This document shows, piece after piece, positions 41,205-50,412 of a DNA stretch of 58,761 nt. A program made the position numbers and the translations under genes. The notes below the pieces were generated by a model that was not told the DNA's origin, did not search any database, and saw nothing but the letters and a program-made list of their open reading frames with translations. Source of the DNA: Bordetella parapertussis (GTDB taxonomy: Bacteria; Pseudomonadota; Gammaproteobacteria; Burkholderiales; SG8-41); the NCBI GenBank assembly GCA_945862135.1, contig CAMAYE010000002.1, forward strand, positions 1 to 58,761, written 5' to 3'. Position 1 is the stretch's first letter, and each line of letters begins with the position of its first letter.

Positions 41205-41783
41205 TCAACGGGATGCGGTAACCGGGCGCGAGGTTTCTGAACTGAACGCAGCGGTCAGTGTTTGCTGCAAGCGCTTCACACCTTCTGGCGCACCCTCGAA
41301 ACGTACGACGCCGGTTCTTATGGCGTCGGCCAGCGTCAGCCGCCGTTCCACCAACGCCTGCAGCGCCGGTTCGCCGGTGATCAGCACGATGTCGCCCATC
41401 GCCGGCGTCGCCACATGCGGCTCCATCGCCAGGCCGCTGCCCTGCTTGCGATAACGCGTCCACAAGCCCGGCTCCACCAGCAGCACCGCAAAATCCGGAG
41501 CCGTAGCGGCGTGCTGTCCGGCCCAGCGACCGAAGTTTTCAAGCCAGCGCGTACTGCGCGTGAGGCCCAGCAGCGGCGGTACCGTGGTTGCAGCTTTCAG
41601 TTGATTGCGGTCGAGCGCGCTGCGCAATGCAATCGCCACATCGATCGAGCCCGGATAACTCGCGGAAAACGAGTCACCGATCAGGCCGTGATAACCACAG
41701 GCGCCGGCCGGCGCTGCAGCCAGTGCCCAGAGCAGGCACTGTGCTGCGGCGAGACGGCGCGGGCTGAAGGTTCTGGGCAACAT
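41205..41783 (-). CDS. Secreted protein of unknown function, coupled to the alkylsulfatase
   Basis: I do not recognise the family. The 192-residue protein has a signal peptide (ending near PAGACG) and a mature part rich in A, L and T, with blocks such as DVAIALRSALDRNQL and a late LADAIRTGVVRFEGAPEGVK. Its ATG shares one base with the stop of the alkylsulfatase gene (TAATG), so it is translated with it. This and its signal peptide suggest a periplasmic role in alkyl sulfate use, but the evidence is positional. Confidence 0.6.
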   Translation of the reverse strand: MLPRTFSPRRLAAAQCLLWALAAAPAGACGYHGLIGDSFSASYPGSIDVAIALRSALDRNQLKAATTVPPLLGLTRSTRWLENFGRWAGQHAATAPDFAVLLVEPGLWTRYRKQGSGLAMEPHVATPAMGDIVLITGEPALQALVERRLTLADAIRTGVVRFEGAPEGVKRLQQTLTAAFSSETSRPVTASR

Positions 41784-43759
41784 TACGGCGTAACGACGTT
41801 GAACCAGAACGGGAAGCTGTCCATCAGGCCCATGAACTCGCTGAAGGCTTCGCGTTTGCCGTCGATCTTCAGGTCGCCCTTGGTGATCGCGGCTTCAAGC
41901 GTGGTTTCCTTGAGCTGGATGGCGTCGAGCGTGGCCTTGGTCATGGTCAATTTGACGTCAGGTTTGGCCAGCGGCTTGCCGTGGTTGAGCACGGCGTTTT
42001 CAACAGCAAGGCCGTACTGTTTTTTCAGATCGGTGAAGTCGATGTTCATGCTGATTTTTTTGCCAGCGGCTTTGGGGCCGTTGAGGCGCACCGCGAGGTA
42101 ATCAAAGAGCATTTCCGGCGGCATTGCCTTGATGGTGTCCGGGCTGGCGGCGTTGATGCCACCGGCCTTGGGTACGCCGTTGCGCAGTTCAAATGCGCCC
42201 TGCAGGTACACCGAACGCCACGGGCCGGATTCGGCCTGGTAACCGAGCTGTTCGTAGGTATCTGCAAGCAGGTTTTTTGCATCGGCATTGCCGGGGTTGG
42301 CGAAGACCACATGTTTCATCGCTTCGGCAACCCAGCGATATTCACCCTTGTCGAAATCGGCGCGGGATTTTTTGATGATCTCGGCTTCGCCGCCCATGTA
42401 CTCGACATATTTCTTCGAAGCCGTTTCCGGCGGCAGGTTGTCGAGGCTGGAAGGGTTGCCGTCATACCAGCCCATATAGCGCTGATACACCGCACGCGAG
42501 TTGTGGCGCAGCGTGCCGTAGTAGCCGCGGTTGTACCACTGCTGGTCCAGTTCCGGCGGCAGCTTGATCATCTCGGCAATCTCGGCGCCGGTGTAACCCT
42601 TGTTCATCAGGTTGACTGACTGGTCGTGGATGTACTTGTAGAGATCACGCTGCTTTTTGATGTATTCAACGATTTTTGCGTTGTCCCACATCGGCCAGTG
42701 GTGGCTCTGAAACTTGACCTCGGCCTTGTCGCCGTAAAGCGCGATGGTTTCGTTCAGATATCCGGCCCACTTCAGCGCATCACGCACCTGCGCGCCGCGC
42801 AGCGTGAGGATGTTGTGCATGGTGTTGGTCGCATTCTCTGCGGTCCACAGCGCTTTCAGTTCGGGGAAGTAAGTGTTCATTTCCGCCGGCGCTTCGGTAC
42901 CCGGGGTCATCTGGAACACCATTTTCACACCGTCAACGGTCATTTCCTGACCGGTCTTTTTGATGATGTCGGTCGGCAGGATCAGCGTTGCCGTGCCCGT
43001 CGAGGTGGTCTGGCCGAGGCCGCCGTTGACGCCGCCCTGCGCATTGCGCGGCAGCATCGCACCGTACATGTAAATCGCGCGGCGGCTCATCACGTTGCCG
43101 GCAATGACGTTCTCGCTGATCGCGTGCTCGGAGAAGTGCTCCGGGGCGATGATTTTCACTTTCTTCGCCTTGACATCCTTTTCGTCAATGATGCCGCGCA
43201 CACCACCGTAGTGATCCACATGCGAATGGCTGTAGACCACGGCGACAATCGGCTTCTTGCCGAGATGCTGCGTCACCAGATCAAAAGCGGCTTTGGAAGT
43301 TTCGGCGGAGAGTAGCGGGTCAAATACGATCCAGCCGGTCTTGCCCTGGATGAAAGTGATATTGGTGATGTCGTAACCGCGAACCTGATAAATTTTTTCA
43401 GTGACCTTGAACAGGCCGTACTGCATGTTCAACTGGGCATTGCGCCACAGGCTCGGGTTGACGGTGTCCGGCGCCGGTTTATCGGTGCTGATGTATTTCT
43501 TGTAGGCCTCGAGGTCCCAGACCACATCGCCCTTGGCATTCTTTATGGTCAGCGTGTCGGGCTTGGCGATGAACCCACGCTGCGCGTTGGCGAAATCTAC
43601 CTTGTCACTGAACGGCAGCGCCTTCAGCACCGCCTCATTCGCAGCTTTGGTTGCCGCGGTGGCGGGCTTGGAAGTCGCCGGTGCCGATTGGGCTAACGCG
43701 AGACCGGACAGCGACATGCCGATCAGCAGCGCAGATAAACCAGTAACTCTTGTTTTCAT
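41783..43759 (-). CDS. sdsA: SdsA-type alkylsulfatase (metallo-beta-lactamase superfamily)
   Basis: Start ATG 43759 with AAAGGAT site; an in-frame start at 43999 would add a sequence overlapping the transporter gene. The 658-residue protein has a signal peptide ending near LALAQ. The metal site HSHVDHYGG has H178, H180, D182 and H183, as in SdsA1 (THxHxDH). EAPAEM and a C-terminal SCP2-like domain (from about 545; GPKAAGKKISMNIDF) complete the three-domain layout. SdsA1 cleaves primary alkyl sulfates such as SDS to alcohol and sulfate. It lies between an outer-membrane transporter-like gene and a secreted unknown, in one operon. Confidence 0.93.
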   Translation of the reverse strand: MKTRVTGLSALLIGMSLSGLALAQSAPATSKPATAATKAANEAVLKALPFSDKVDFANAQRGFIAKPDTLTIKNAKGDVVWDLEAYKKYISTDKPAPDTVNPSLWRNAQLNMQYGLFKVTEKIYQVRGYDITNITFIQGKTGWIVFDPLLSAETSKAAFDLVTQHLGKKPIVAVVYSHSHVDHYGGVRGIIDEKDVKAKKVKIIAPEHFSEHAISENVIAGNVMSRRAIYMYGAMLPRNAQGGVNGGLGQTTSTGTATLILPTDIIKKTGQEMTVDGVKMVFQMTPGTEAPAEMNTYFPELKALWTAENATNTMHNILTLRGAQVRDALKWAGYLNETIALYGDKAEVKFQSHHWPMWDNAKIVEYIKKQRDLYKYIHDQSVNLMNKGYTGAEIAEMIKLPPELDQQWYNRGYYGTLRHNSRAVYQRYMGWYDGNPSSLDNLPPETASKKYVEYMGGEAEIIKKSRADFDKGEYRWVAEAMKHVVFANPGNADAKNLLADTYEQLGYQAESGPWRSVYLQGAFELRNGVPKAGGINAASPDTIKAMPPEMLFDYLAVRLNGPKAAGKKISMNIDFTDLKKQYGLAVENAVLNHGKPLAKPDVKLTMTKATLDAIQLKETTLEAAITKGDLKIDGKREAFSEFMGLMDSFPFWFNVVTP

Positions 43760-43839
43760 CGTTGAATCCTTTCGATGCTTTTGTTGAATAACCTGTGTTT
43801 TAAAGTTTTGTTTTGTCAGTATCTTGTTCAGCACCGTGT

Positions 43840-44649
43840 TCACTTCGGAAAGAGCAATGTGAGAGTCGCGCGAAGGCCCCAGCCGCTCGGGCCACTGGCG
43901 GGCGCATCGGCCCAATAACGCGCGCCTACACCGAACTGCACCCGTTGATTTCCAACTTTTGTCAGTTGGGCAACCGACAAGTGGATCGGCACCGACCATT
44001 GCTCAGACTTCCAATCGTAGGTCGATTCGGTATTCAAACTGAAAGAAAGTGCGGACTTGGTGGTGTAGCTGAGGAACGGCTGGAGAAACGTCGAACTGAT
44101 GTCGGCGCGATTGCTGTCACCTCCAACTGACCAGACATGATTGCCGAGCGCCCCAATGGTCCATGGGCCGTTCTGCTTCAGCGCGACACCGGTGGGCCCG
44201 AGCCCCCACTTCTCGCCGCCAAGTCGGGAATCGCTCGCAGTCGGCAGAAGGAATACGGGACCCGCGCCCCAAATCAGTCCACCGGACGTCGGCTTTTTGG
44301 GCGAAAAGAACACGCTTTGCAGGATATCGCCTATACCGGACTGATTTCCGGACGGGCCCGCAATGTTGTTCTGATCTACGACCGGCAGGATCGTCCGGGA
44401 GATTACATTCCAGTCGTCGTTGAGCGAAAGCGGGATTACCGGCTGAACGTTGATGAAGGATTTGTGACCATTGGCTGTGCCGATATCCTTATCGTAGTTG
44501 TACTGGATCGGAACGCTGATCAGGCTCGCGACAGGATTGGAGAGTTTCTTCGCAAGTTCCTCCGCATCCTGCGCAAGCGCCTGATACGAAATGCACGCAA
44601 GCGCCAGAGTCAAAATCCTCGCCACTAATCGGGAATTGGGGGCATTCAT
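43840..44649 (-). CDS. Outer-membrane transporter-like protein (phenol MetA-type family)
   Basis: ATG 44649 is preceded by AGGAG (about 11 nt upstream). The 269-residue protein has a signal peptide ending near ALAQD and a beta-barrel-like pattern of alternating hydrophobic strands ending in a terminal aromatic/Leu strand (LRATLTLLFPK). Blocks such as NVQPVIPLSLNDDWNVISRT and GIGDILQSVFFSP match the MetA-pathway-type transporter family of outer-membrane proteins. It is 80 nt upstream of the alkylsulfatase and shares its direction, so uptake of alkyl sulfate or its products is a plausible role. Confidence 0.8.
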   Translation of the reverse strand: MNAPNSRLVARILTLALACISYQALAQDAEELAKKLSNPVASLISVPIQYNYDKDIGTANGHKSFINVQPVIPLSLNDDWNVISRTILPVVDQNNIAGPSGNQSGIGDILQSVFFSPKKPTSGGLIWGAGPVFLLPTASDSRLGGEKWGLGPTGVALKQNGPWTIGALGNHVWSVGGDSNRADISSTFLQPFLSYTTKSALSFSLNTESTYDWKSEQWSVPIHLSVAQLTKVGNQRVQFGVGARYWADAPASGPSGWGLRATLTLLFPK

Positions 44650-44691
44650 GACCAGGTTTTCTCCTTGCTGCATAGGACACGTTCAGCGTTG

Positions 44692-44723
44692 GCAGTATAT
44701 TCGTACTGCTCGCAATGGATCAA
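44692..44723 (-). promoter_or_regulatory. Promoter and overlapping palindromic operator of the alkylsulfatase operon
   Basis: On the minus strand: TTGATC (44723-44718), 17-nt spacer, ATATAC (44700-44695). GCAGTA (44692-44697), TATTCG, TACTGC (44704-44709) forms a palindrome across the -10 and spacer, the usual repressor position. No regulator gene is next to it. Confidence 0.55.
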
Positions 44724-44918
44724 TGATCGTCACAAGTTGCAAGTCAGTGGCCGATCGCGATAGCGCGGAGCAGCAGCTAAGGTAATCTTAGTCCGTCTGA
44801 ACATGGCACGGAAAACTGACGCGCGGGCCGAAAATGCCAGAGATTGAGATACAAACACGTCGCTCTTTGATTTGAGTCGAGCTGACGATTTTCTCATCCA
44901 GCGCCTGCCCCTGTTTTT

Positions 44919-46121
44919 TCACCCTTCTTCAGTAAACGCGCTGCCGTCGCGCAGCAGGCCATCGATCTCTTTCGCGCTGTAACCGATTTCCGCCAGCACT
45001 TCGCGAGTGTGCTGACCCTTCGCAGGCGCAGCCCGTTCGGCGCTGAAGAATTCACCGTTGTAACGAATCGGCGTGCCCAGCGCTTGCGCGGCATTGGGCA
45101 GGCCGATGTCGATCAGCGGCAGGCAGGCTTTCAGCGCGGGGTCGGCCAGCACATCAGCAACGGTGTTGATCGGGCCGCAGAGGATGTCAGCGGCACGCAG
45201 TTTTTCCAGCCAGTATTCCGACGGTTTGGATTCGAACAGCGGCGTGATCAAGGCGTGGAGTTCGGCGCGATGGGCGACACGCGCAGCGTTGGTCGCAAAA
45301 CGCGCGTCATTGCCCAGTTGTTCAAGCCCGAGTGCCGCGCAGAATTTCTGCCAGTGTGAATCGCGCAATACCGCGACGGTGATGTAACGCCCGCCGGCGA
45401 CTTTGAATGCACCCGCCGGTGCAAGAAGACTGTTCTGGTTGCCCTGGCGCGGCGGCTGCCGGCCTGAGGCGAGGTATTCGGTGAAGCCGCCGCACATCAG
45501 CGAGGCCGCAGCCGCCATCAGGCTGACGTCGATGTGTGCACCGCCCTGTCCGGTGAGCCGCCCATAAAGCGCCAGCAATACGGATTGCACGGCGGAGTTT
45601 GCGGCGGTCATGTCGATCAGCGGAAAACCCACGCGCAGCGGTTCGCCATCAGGCTCGCCGACCACACTCATCACGCCGCTGATTGCCTGCAGAATGGTGT
45701 CGCTGGCGGGCAGCTGCGCGTAGGCGCCGTCCTGACCGAAGCCCGAGATCGTGCAATAGATGATGTCGGGATTGAGCGCCTTGCAGCGCGCGTAATCAAA
45801 ACCCAGTTTCGCCATCACGCCGGCGCGGTAATTGGAAACCACCACGTCGGCCTTGCTGATCAGTCGTTCGACGATGCTGCGGCCTCCTGCGGTGCCGAGA
45901 TCAATGCCGATGTCGCGTTTGTTGCGGTTGAGTGCAATGAACTGCGGATTGCCGAAACGCCCGGGCTCGCCCTTGCCGGCACTGCGCTGCCAGTCGCCAT
46001 CCTGACGCTCGATCTTGATCACCTGCGCACCCATGTCGCCGAGCAGCGTGGCGGCATAGGGCCCGGCCACGCCTTCGGTCATGTCGACGACTTTGACGTC
46101 GCGCAGGATTTTTTTATTCAT
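44919..46121 (-). CDS. Class III CoA-transferase (CaiB/BaiF family)
   Basis: A 400-residue protein with the family N-terminus VVDMTEGVAGPYAATLLGDMGAQVIK (shorter blocks as in all CaiB enzymes), NRNKRDIGIDL, and catalytic D170 in FPLIDMTAANS. It should exchange CoA between a carboxylate and an acyl-CoA. It lies 29 nt before nothing in its direction and is the second gene after the 2-hydroxyacid dehydrogenase (28-nt gap), so the pair may be one operon. Different in sequence from the copy at 12604. Confidence 0.87.
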   Translation of the reverse strand: MNKKILRDVKVVDMTEGVAGPYAATLLGDMGAQVIKIERQDGDWQRSAGKGEPGRFGNPQFIALNRNKRDIGIDLGTAGGRSIVERLISKADVVVSNYRAGVMAKLGFDYARCKALNPDIIYCTISGFGQDGAYAQLPASDTILQAISGVMSVVGEPDGEPLRVGFPLIDMTAANSAVQSVLLALYGRLTGQGGAHIDVSLMAAAASLMCGGFTEYLASGRQPPRQGNQNSLLAPAGAFKVAGGRYITVAVLRDSHWQKFCAALGLEQLGNDARFATNAARVAHRAELHALITPLFESKPSEYWLEKLRAADILCGPINTVADVLADPALKACLPLIDIGLPNAAQALGTPIRYNGEFFSAERAAPAKGQHTREVLAEIGYSAKEIDGLLRDGSAFTEEG

Positions 46122-46149
46122 TGCCTGTTTATGACGCGTGCTGCAGTGG

Positions 46150-47088
46150 TCAATCCACCGGCGTTTTTACCGGCTTGCCGCTGAGGTGCAGCATGATGTT
46201 TTCGATTTGCAGCCCGCCCATCGCAGTACGCGTTTCATTGGTGGCGCTGGCCATATGCGGCAGCAACACGGCGTTGTCGAGTTCGAAGAAGGCCGGATCG
46301 ACATTGGGTTCGTCGTAATAGACATCGAGTCCCGCGCCGGCGATTTTTTTCTCCTGCAGATACTTCAGCAGCACCGGCTGATCCACCACCGAGCCGCGAG
46401 CAACGTTGACCAGATAACCCTGCGGACCCAGCGCGTCGAGTACGGCGGAATTCACAATGCCTTTGGTTTCGGGACCGCCGGGCGTGATCGCGACCAGCAC
46501 ATCGCAATTTTTCGCCAGCGTGACCACGTCCGGGTCATAGGCGTAGGGCACATCCTTTTTGTTGCGGTTGTGATAACGGACGTTCATCTTGAAGGCTTTG
46601 GCGCGCGCGGCGATTTCTTCACCGATGCGGCCGAGGCCGAGGATGCCCAGCGTCTTGCCGCCGAGCGAGGTGGTGAACTGATAGGTGCCCTGGGTTTTCC
46701 ACAAACCCGCGCGCAGATATTTGTCGGCTTGCGGAAATTTGCGCATGGTGTTGAGCACCAGTGCAATCGCGCAATCAGCGACGCAATCATTCAGCACATT
46801 CGCGGTGTTGGTAACAATGATGCCGCGCTGCTTGGCGGCATCGAGGTCGATCTGGTCCACGCCGACGCCGAAGTTGGAAATGATTTCGAGTTTGGGCAGC
46901 GCGTCCATCAGCGCAGCATCGACCTTGCTGTGGCCGGTATGCGCGAGCGCGCGGATTTTAGGCGCGGCAGCTTTGAGTGCCGCTGCGCGGTCCGGCTGTT
47001 CCCACAACTTGATCAGCTCGAACTCCTGCTCCATGCGTTTCTGCGTGCCGGGGTGGCCTTTGGCGGTGAGGATGACGTCGTGTTTCAT
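46150..47088 (-). CDS. D-2-hydroxyacid dehydrogenase (glyoxylate/hydroxypyruvate reductase-like)
   Basis: A 312-residue enzyme. The NAD(P) motif GLGRIG is at 151-156, and the catalytic set is R231 (NVARGSVVD), E260 (YYDEPN) and H278 (LLPHMAS). This matches the D-isomer specific 2-hydroxyacid dehydrogenases such as glyoxylate or hydroxypyruvate reductase, which would use the hydroxypyruvate made by an SgaA-like aminotransferase, although that gene is 22 kb away. It is read before the CoA-transferase and 30 nt after the Sua5-like gene. Cofactor (NADH or NADPH) is not resolved. Confidence 0.87.
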   Translation of the reverse strand: MKHDVILTAKGHPGTQKRMEQEFELIKLWEQPDRAAALKAAAPKIRALAHTGHSKVDAALMDALPKLEIISNFGVGVDQIDLDAAKQRGIIVTNTANVLNDCVADCAIALVLNTMRKFPQADKYLRAGLWKTQGTYQFTTSLGGKTLGILGLGRIGEEIAARAKAFKMNVRYHNRNKKDVPYAYDPDVVTLAKNCDVLVAITPGGPETKGIVNSAVLDALGPQGYLVNVARGSVVDQPVLLKYLQEKKIAGAGLDVYYDEPNVDPAFFELDNAVLLPHMASATNETRTAMGGLQIENIMLHLSGKPVKTPVD

Positions 47089-47118
47089 GAGTGCTCTCTG
47101 TCTGGAAGAGTGATGGGT

Positions 47119-48102
47119 TTAATCAGGTGAGGTTTCGCCGGAACCGGCAGCGGCACGATTTAGGCGGTCACGAATGGCGATCCATTCCGCTTCATCTGGC
47201 GGCTGTTCAACAAGAATCGCATCGCAGCCTGCGTGGTCGAGCGTGCGCAGGTTGGCGTAGAGATCATGTGCGTAACCGGCGGCATCGGCGGGTGCAGCGA
47301 TCCACACCATGTTGTCGATCAGCGGGCGCAGCGAGGTACGCGCCAGCGCGGCCACGCGTTTGCCCTGGCGCGTGAGGCTGCGCGCGAGTTCGGCGACGAG
47401 GTCGCCTTCCATCAGCATCAGCGGCGTCTGCGGTGCGTAATGTTTGTCGAGCATGCCTGAGGCGCGCGGTGCTGCAGCCTGCGGCGCCGCCAGCGCAGTG
47501 CCGAGCGCGGCTTCGAGTTGCTGCGGCGTGATCCAGCCCGGGCGCAGCAATGCGGGTTCACCGCGCGAACAATCGACAATCGTGGATTCAATGCCGACAT
47601 CTGCTGCACCGCCATCGAGCACACAGGCCACGACATCGCCGAATTCTTCATGCACATGCGCCGCAGTGGTGGCCGATACGCGGCCGAAAAGATTCGCGGA
47701 AGGCGCGGCAATGCCGCCGCCGAAAGCGCGCAGCAGCGCCTGCGCCACCGGATGCGACGGCACGCGGATGGCAACGGTGTCCTGCCCGCCGGTGACGGCA
47801 ACCGGCACATTCGGATGGCGCTTGAGCACCAGCGTCAGCGGGCCGGGCCAGAACTTTTTGGCAAGTGTGTGTGCGGCCGGCGGAATGTCGCGCGCCCAGT
47901 CCGCCAATTGCACGGCGGCGGCGATGTGCACGATCAATGGATGATCAGCGGGTCGACCTTTGGCCGCAAATACTTTGCGCACCGCATCGGCATTCGACGC
48001 ATCAGCGCCGAGGCCGTACACCGTCTCCGTCGGGAATGCGACGAGTTCGCCGGCTTTCAGGACGGCGGCGGCGTGGGCGATGTCGGTGGTGGAAACGGTC
48101 AT
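47119..48102 (-). CDS. L-threonylcarbamoyladenylate synthase (Sua5/YwlC type)
   Basis: A 327-residue protein: an N-terminal YrdC domain (FPTETVYGLGADASNADAV, then KGRPADHPLIVHI, APSANLFG) and a C-terminal Sua5 domain. It makes threonylcarbamoyl-AMP from threonine, bicarbonate and ATP for the t6A modification of ANN-decoding tRNAs, in the cytoplasm. The long, two-domain form is Sua5 rather than the short TsaC. It lies before the 2-hydroxyacid dehydrogenase and after a repeat element. Confidence 0.93.
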   Translation of the reverse strand: MTVSTTDIAHAAAVLKAGELVAFPTETVYGLGADASNADAVRKVFAAKGRPADHPLIVHIAAAVQLADWARDIPPAAHTLAKKFWPGPLTLVLKRHPNVPVAVTGGQDTVAIRVPSHPVAQALLRAFGGGIAAPSANLFGRVSATTAAHVHEEFGDVVACVLDGGAADVGIESTIVDCSRGEPALLRPGWITPQQLEAALGTALAAPQAAAPRASGMLDKHYAPQTPLMLMEGDLVAELARSLTRQGKRVAALARTSLRPLIDNMVWIAAPADAAGYAHDLYANLRTLDHAGCDAILVEQPPDEAEWIAIRDRLNRAAAGSGETSPD

Positions 48103-48168
48103 GCTGGCAGTCTGCCGCAGGGTGTTAAAAATATTATTAAAATCAAATACTTATAAAACATGAGAGCA

Positions 48169-48325
48169 GCCACAGAGAGCACAGAGAGCACAGAGAGCAC
48201 AGAGAAAACCGGAACAACAACACCGCTGACAGGATAACGAGAGACGCTGCATCTGAAGAGCGCCGGGTTTCGCCCTTCTGTTTTGCCCTTCTCTGTGTTC
48301 TCTGTGACCTCTGTGACCTCTGTGG
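48169..48325. repeat. CACAGAG-type inverted repeat element, copy 1
   Basis: Left arm 48169-48207 (GCCACAGAGAGC followed by three more CACAGAGAGC-like units) and right arm 48289-48325 (TTCTCTGTGTTC... ending CCTCTGTGGC), about 82 nt apart. The arms are largely complementary. It lies between the Sua5-like gene and dcd, just behind the dcd stop. Related copies lie at 51588 and 57970. Confidence 0.85.
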
Positions 48326-48340
48326 CAAAAGATCTTGGGT

Positions 48341-49516
48341 TTAACCCAGCATCACCAGCGGCTTGAACTGTTTCGACAGCTTGAGTCCCTGCGACTGGTA
48401 ATTCGAACCGATGTTCACACCGTAAAGCGTTTCGGGTTCACCGAGCAGGCGTTCGTAGATCAGGCGACCGACGTCCTGGCCGTGTTCGATCATGAACGGC
48501 ACGTCGTGCGAACGCACTTCGAGCACGGCGCGTGCGCCTTTGAGGTTGTTGGTACCGTAACCGAAACCGGGATCAAAAAAGCCGGCGTAGTGGATGCGGA
48601 ATTCACCGACGGACGGATCGTAGGGCACCATCGACGCGGCGAAGTTGTTGGGGATGCGTACGCGTTCGCGCGACACCAGGATGTAGAAGTCATCCGGGTT
48701 CAGCACCAGCGAACGGTCGGCGTTGCGCTGAATCGGTTCCCAGAAATCGAGCGGATCGTAGTGATTGAGTTTTGACAGGTCGATCAACGGCGCGTGGTGT
48801 TTGGCGCGATAACCGATGATGCCGTTGCTGGAATCACCTTCCAGATCAACCGACACCCACAGGCCGTTCTTGATCATCGCCGGCTGCGGACCGTCAGTAT
48901 CGGAATACACCAGCTTCAGTGTCTGGTCGAGTTCGGTGAGTTTGGCGTCGGACGGCGGCGGATTGCCGCGCATGAAACGGATCTGGTTGAGGCGCGTGCC
49001 TTGTTGTGCAAGGACGCTGAAGGTATGCGGCATGATTTCCACATACAGCTTGCCCTTGTAACCGGCGGCGACGCCTTCAAACTCCACGCCGGCATCGGTG
49101 ATCAGGCGCGTGAAAATGTCGAGTCGGCCAGTGGAGCTTTTCGGATTGGCCGCCCCGGCGATATCGGCGGGCAGCTTCAGTTCTTCCATCAGCTCGGCGA
49201 TGTAGACGCAGCCCTTTTCCAGGACAGTCGGTTTGGTCAGGTCGATCTGATGCATTTTCAGGCGGTCGATTTTCGCCTGCACCGTCGATGACTTTCCCGG
49301 CAGGAAACTCGCGCGCACGCGCCATGCAGTTGCACCGAGACGCAAATCCAGGCTCGCCGGCTGGATTTGTGACGGATCAACGCCGCCTTCGGCACTGATG
49401 CGGCCGCCTTCAATCAGCTTGGCGATGTCGCGGTCGGGCAGGATGCCGGTGGTCACCACGTTTGTGCCGTCGGCATTGGCGCCGTCGGTAAACAGTTTGC
49501 CGGCTTCAGCATTCAT
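48341..49516 (-). CDS. dcd: 2'-deoxycytidine 5'-triphosphate deaminase, two-domain form
   Basis: A 391-residue protein about twice the length of E. coli Dcd (193). The first trimeric dUTPase-like domain has IQPASLDLRLG (51-61) and NPKSSTGRLD (124-133), followed by GVEFEG... KLYVEIMPH. A second, diverged domain (from about 205) has an FDPGFGYG segment and AVLEVRSHD. Tandem DCD fusions of this size are known. It deaminates dCTP to dUTP, supplying dTMP synthesis. It lies 1 nt beyond purC and starts after it in the same direction. Confidence 0.87.
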   Translation of the reverse strand: MNAEAGKLFTDGANADGTNVVTTGILPDRDIAKLIEGGRISAEGGVDPSQIQPASLDLRLGATAWRVRASFLPGKSSTVQAKIDRLKMHQIDLTKPTVLEKGCVYIAELMEELKLPADIAGAANPKSSTGRLDIFTRLITDAGVEFEGVAAGYKGKLYVEIMPHTFSVLAQQGTRLNQIRFMRGNPPPSDAKLTELDQTLKLVYSDTDGPQPAMIKNGLWVSVDLEGDSSNGIIGYRAKHHAPLIDLSKLNHYDPLDFWEPIQRNADRSLVLNPDDFYILVSRERVRIPNNFAASMVPYDPSVGEFRIHYAGFFDPGFGYGTNNLKGARAVLEVRSHDVPFMIEHGQDVGRLIYERLLGEPETLYGVNIGSNYQSQGLKLSKQFKPLVMLG

Positions 49517-49517
49517 C

Positions 49518-50405
49518 TCAGTTACCTAAGAGCATGGTCTGGGCTTCGCGGTACTTTTCCGCGGTTTTTTTCAGCACTTCAGCCGGTAGTCGCGGCGCGG
49601 GCGGCGTCTTGTCCCAGGGCTGGGTTTCCAGCCAGTCGCGTACGAACTGCTTGTCGAAGCTGGGCGGGCTGATGCCGGTGCGGTATTCAGCGGCAGGCCA
49701 GAAGCGCGAAGAGTCCGGCGTCAGCGCTTCATCGATCAGCACGATGTTGCCCTTGGCGTCTTCGCCGAATTCGAATTTGGTATCGGCAATGATGATGCCT
49801 CGCGTCGCGGCAAACACCGCCGCTTCGTTGTACAGCCGGATCGCCACTTCCTTGACCTGCGCCGCATGTTTGGCGCCGACGGTGGCGACCGCTTCGTCGT
49901 AGGTGATGTTTTCATCGTGCTGGCCGGCGGGGGCTTTTGATGCCGGCGTGAAAATCGGCTGCGCCAGTTTTTCCGCCTGCTTCAGCCCAGCGGGCAGCTT
50001 GATGCCGCAGACCGCGCCGGTCTTCTGATAGTCACTCCAGCCGGAGCCGATGATGTAGCCGCGCACCACCGCTTCAATCATCAGCGGCTTGTACTTGTGC
50101 ACGACCATCGCGCGGCCGGCGATCTGTGCGCGTTCTTCGGGCGCAACCACGGTTGCGGGATCAATGCCGGTCAGGTGATTGGGGATGATGTGCTTGAGCT
50201 TGTCGAACCAGAAGTAGGACAGCTCGGTCAGCACGCGGCCCTTGCCGGGAATCGGGTCATCAAGGATGACGTCGAAAGCCGAGAGGCGGTCGCTCTGCAC
50301 TACCAGCAGCTTGTCGTCGCCGACGGCGTAGATGTCGCGCACCTTGCCGCGATGCAGGAAGGGCAGGCTTTTCAGATCAGTCTTGTACAGCGGGGCGTCG
50401 CTCAT
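49518..50405 (-). CDS. purC: Phosphoribosylaminoimidazole-succinocarboxamide synthase
   Basis: A 295-residue SAICAR synthetase: [31 protein letters not shown] near the N-terminus (glycine-rich ATP loop GKVRDIY) and [19 protein letters not shown]. It joins CAIR and aspartate in de novo purine synthesis. Its length is of the longer bacterial/yeast-like form (E. coli 237). It lies 7 nt after purK and 1 nt before dcd, so purK-purC-dcd is likely one transcript. Confidence 0.95.
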   Translation of the reverse strand: MSDAPLYKTDLKSLPFLHRGKVRDIYAVGDDKLLVVQSDRLSAFDVILDDPIPGKGRVLTELSYFWFDKLKHIIPNHLTGIDPATVVAPEERAQIAGRAMVVHKYKPLMIEAVVRGYIIGSGWSDYQKTGAVCGIKLPAGLKQAEKLAQPIFTPASKAPAGQHDENITYDEAVATVGAKHAAQVKEVAIRLYNEAAVFAATRGIIIADTKFEFGEDAKGNIVLIDEALTPDSSRFWPAAEYRTGISPPSFDKQFVRDWLETQPWDKTPPAPRLPAEVLKKTAEKYREAQTMLLGN

Positions 50406-50412
50406 CTTCGGA

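Noticed and set aside
48169-48325. CRISPR-like direct repeats in the CACAGAG tracts.
   Set aside because: The units are about 10 bp, directly contiguous with no unique spacers, and are mirrored by an inverted arm; no cas genes are nearby.
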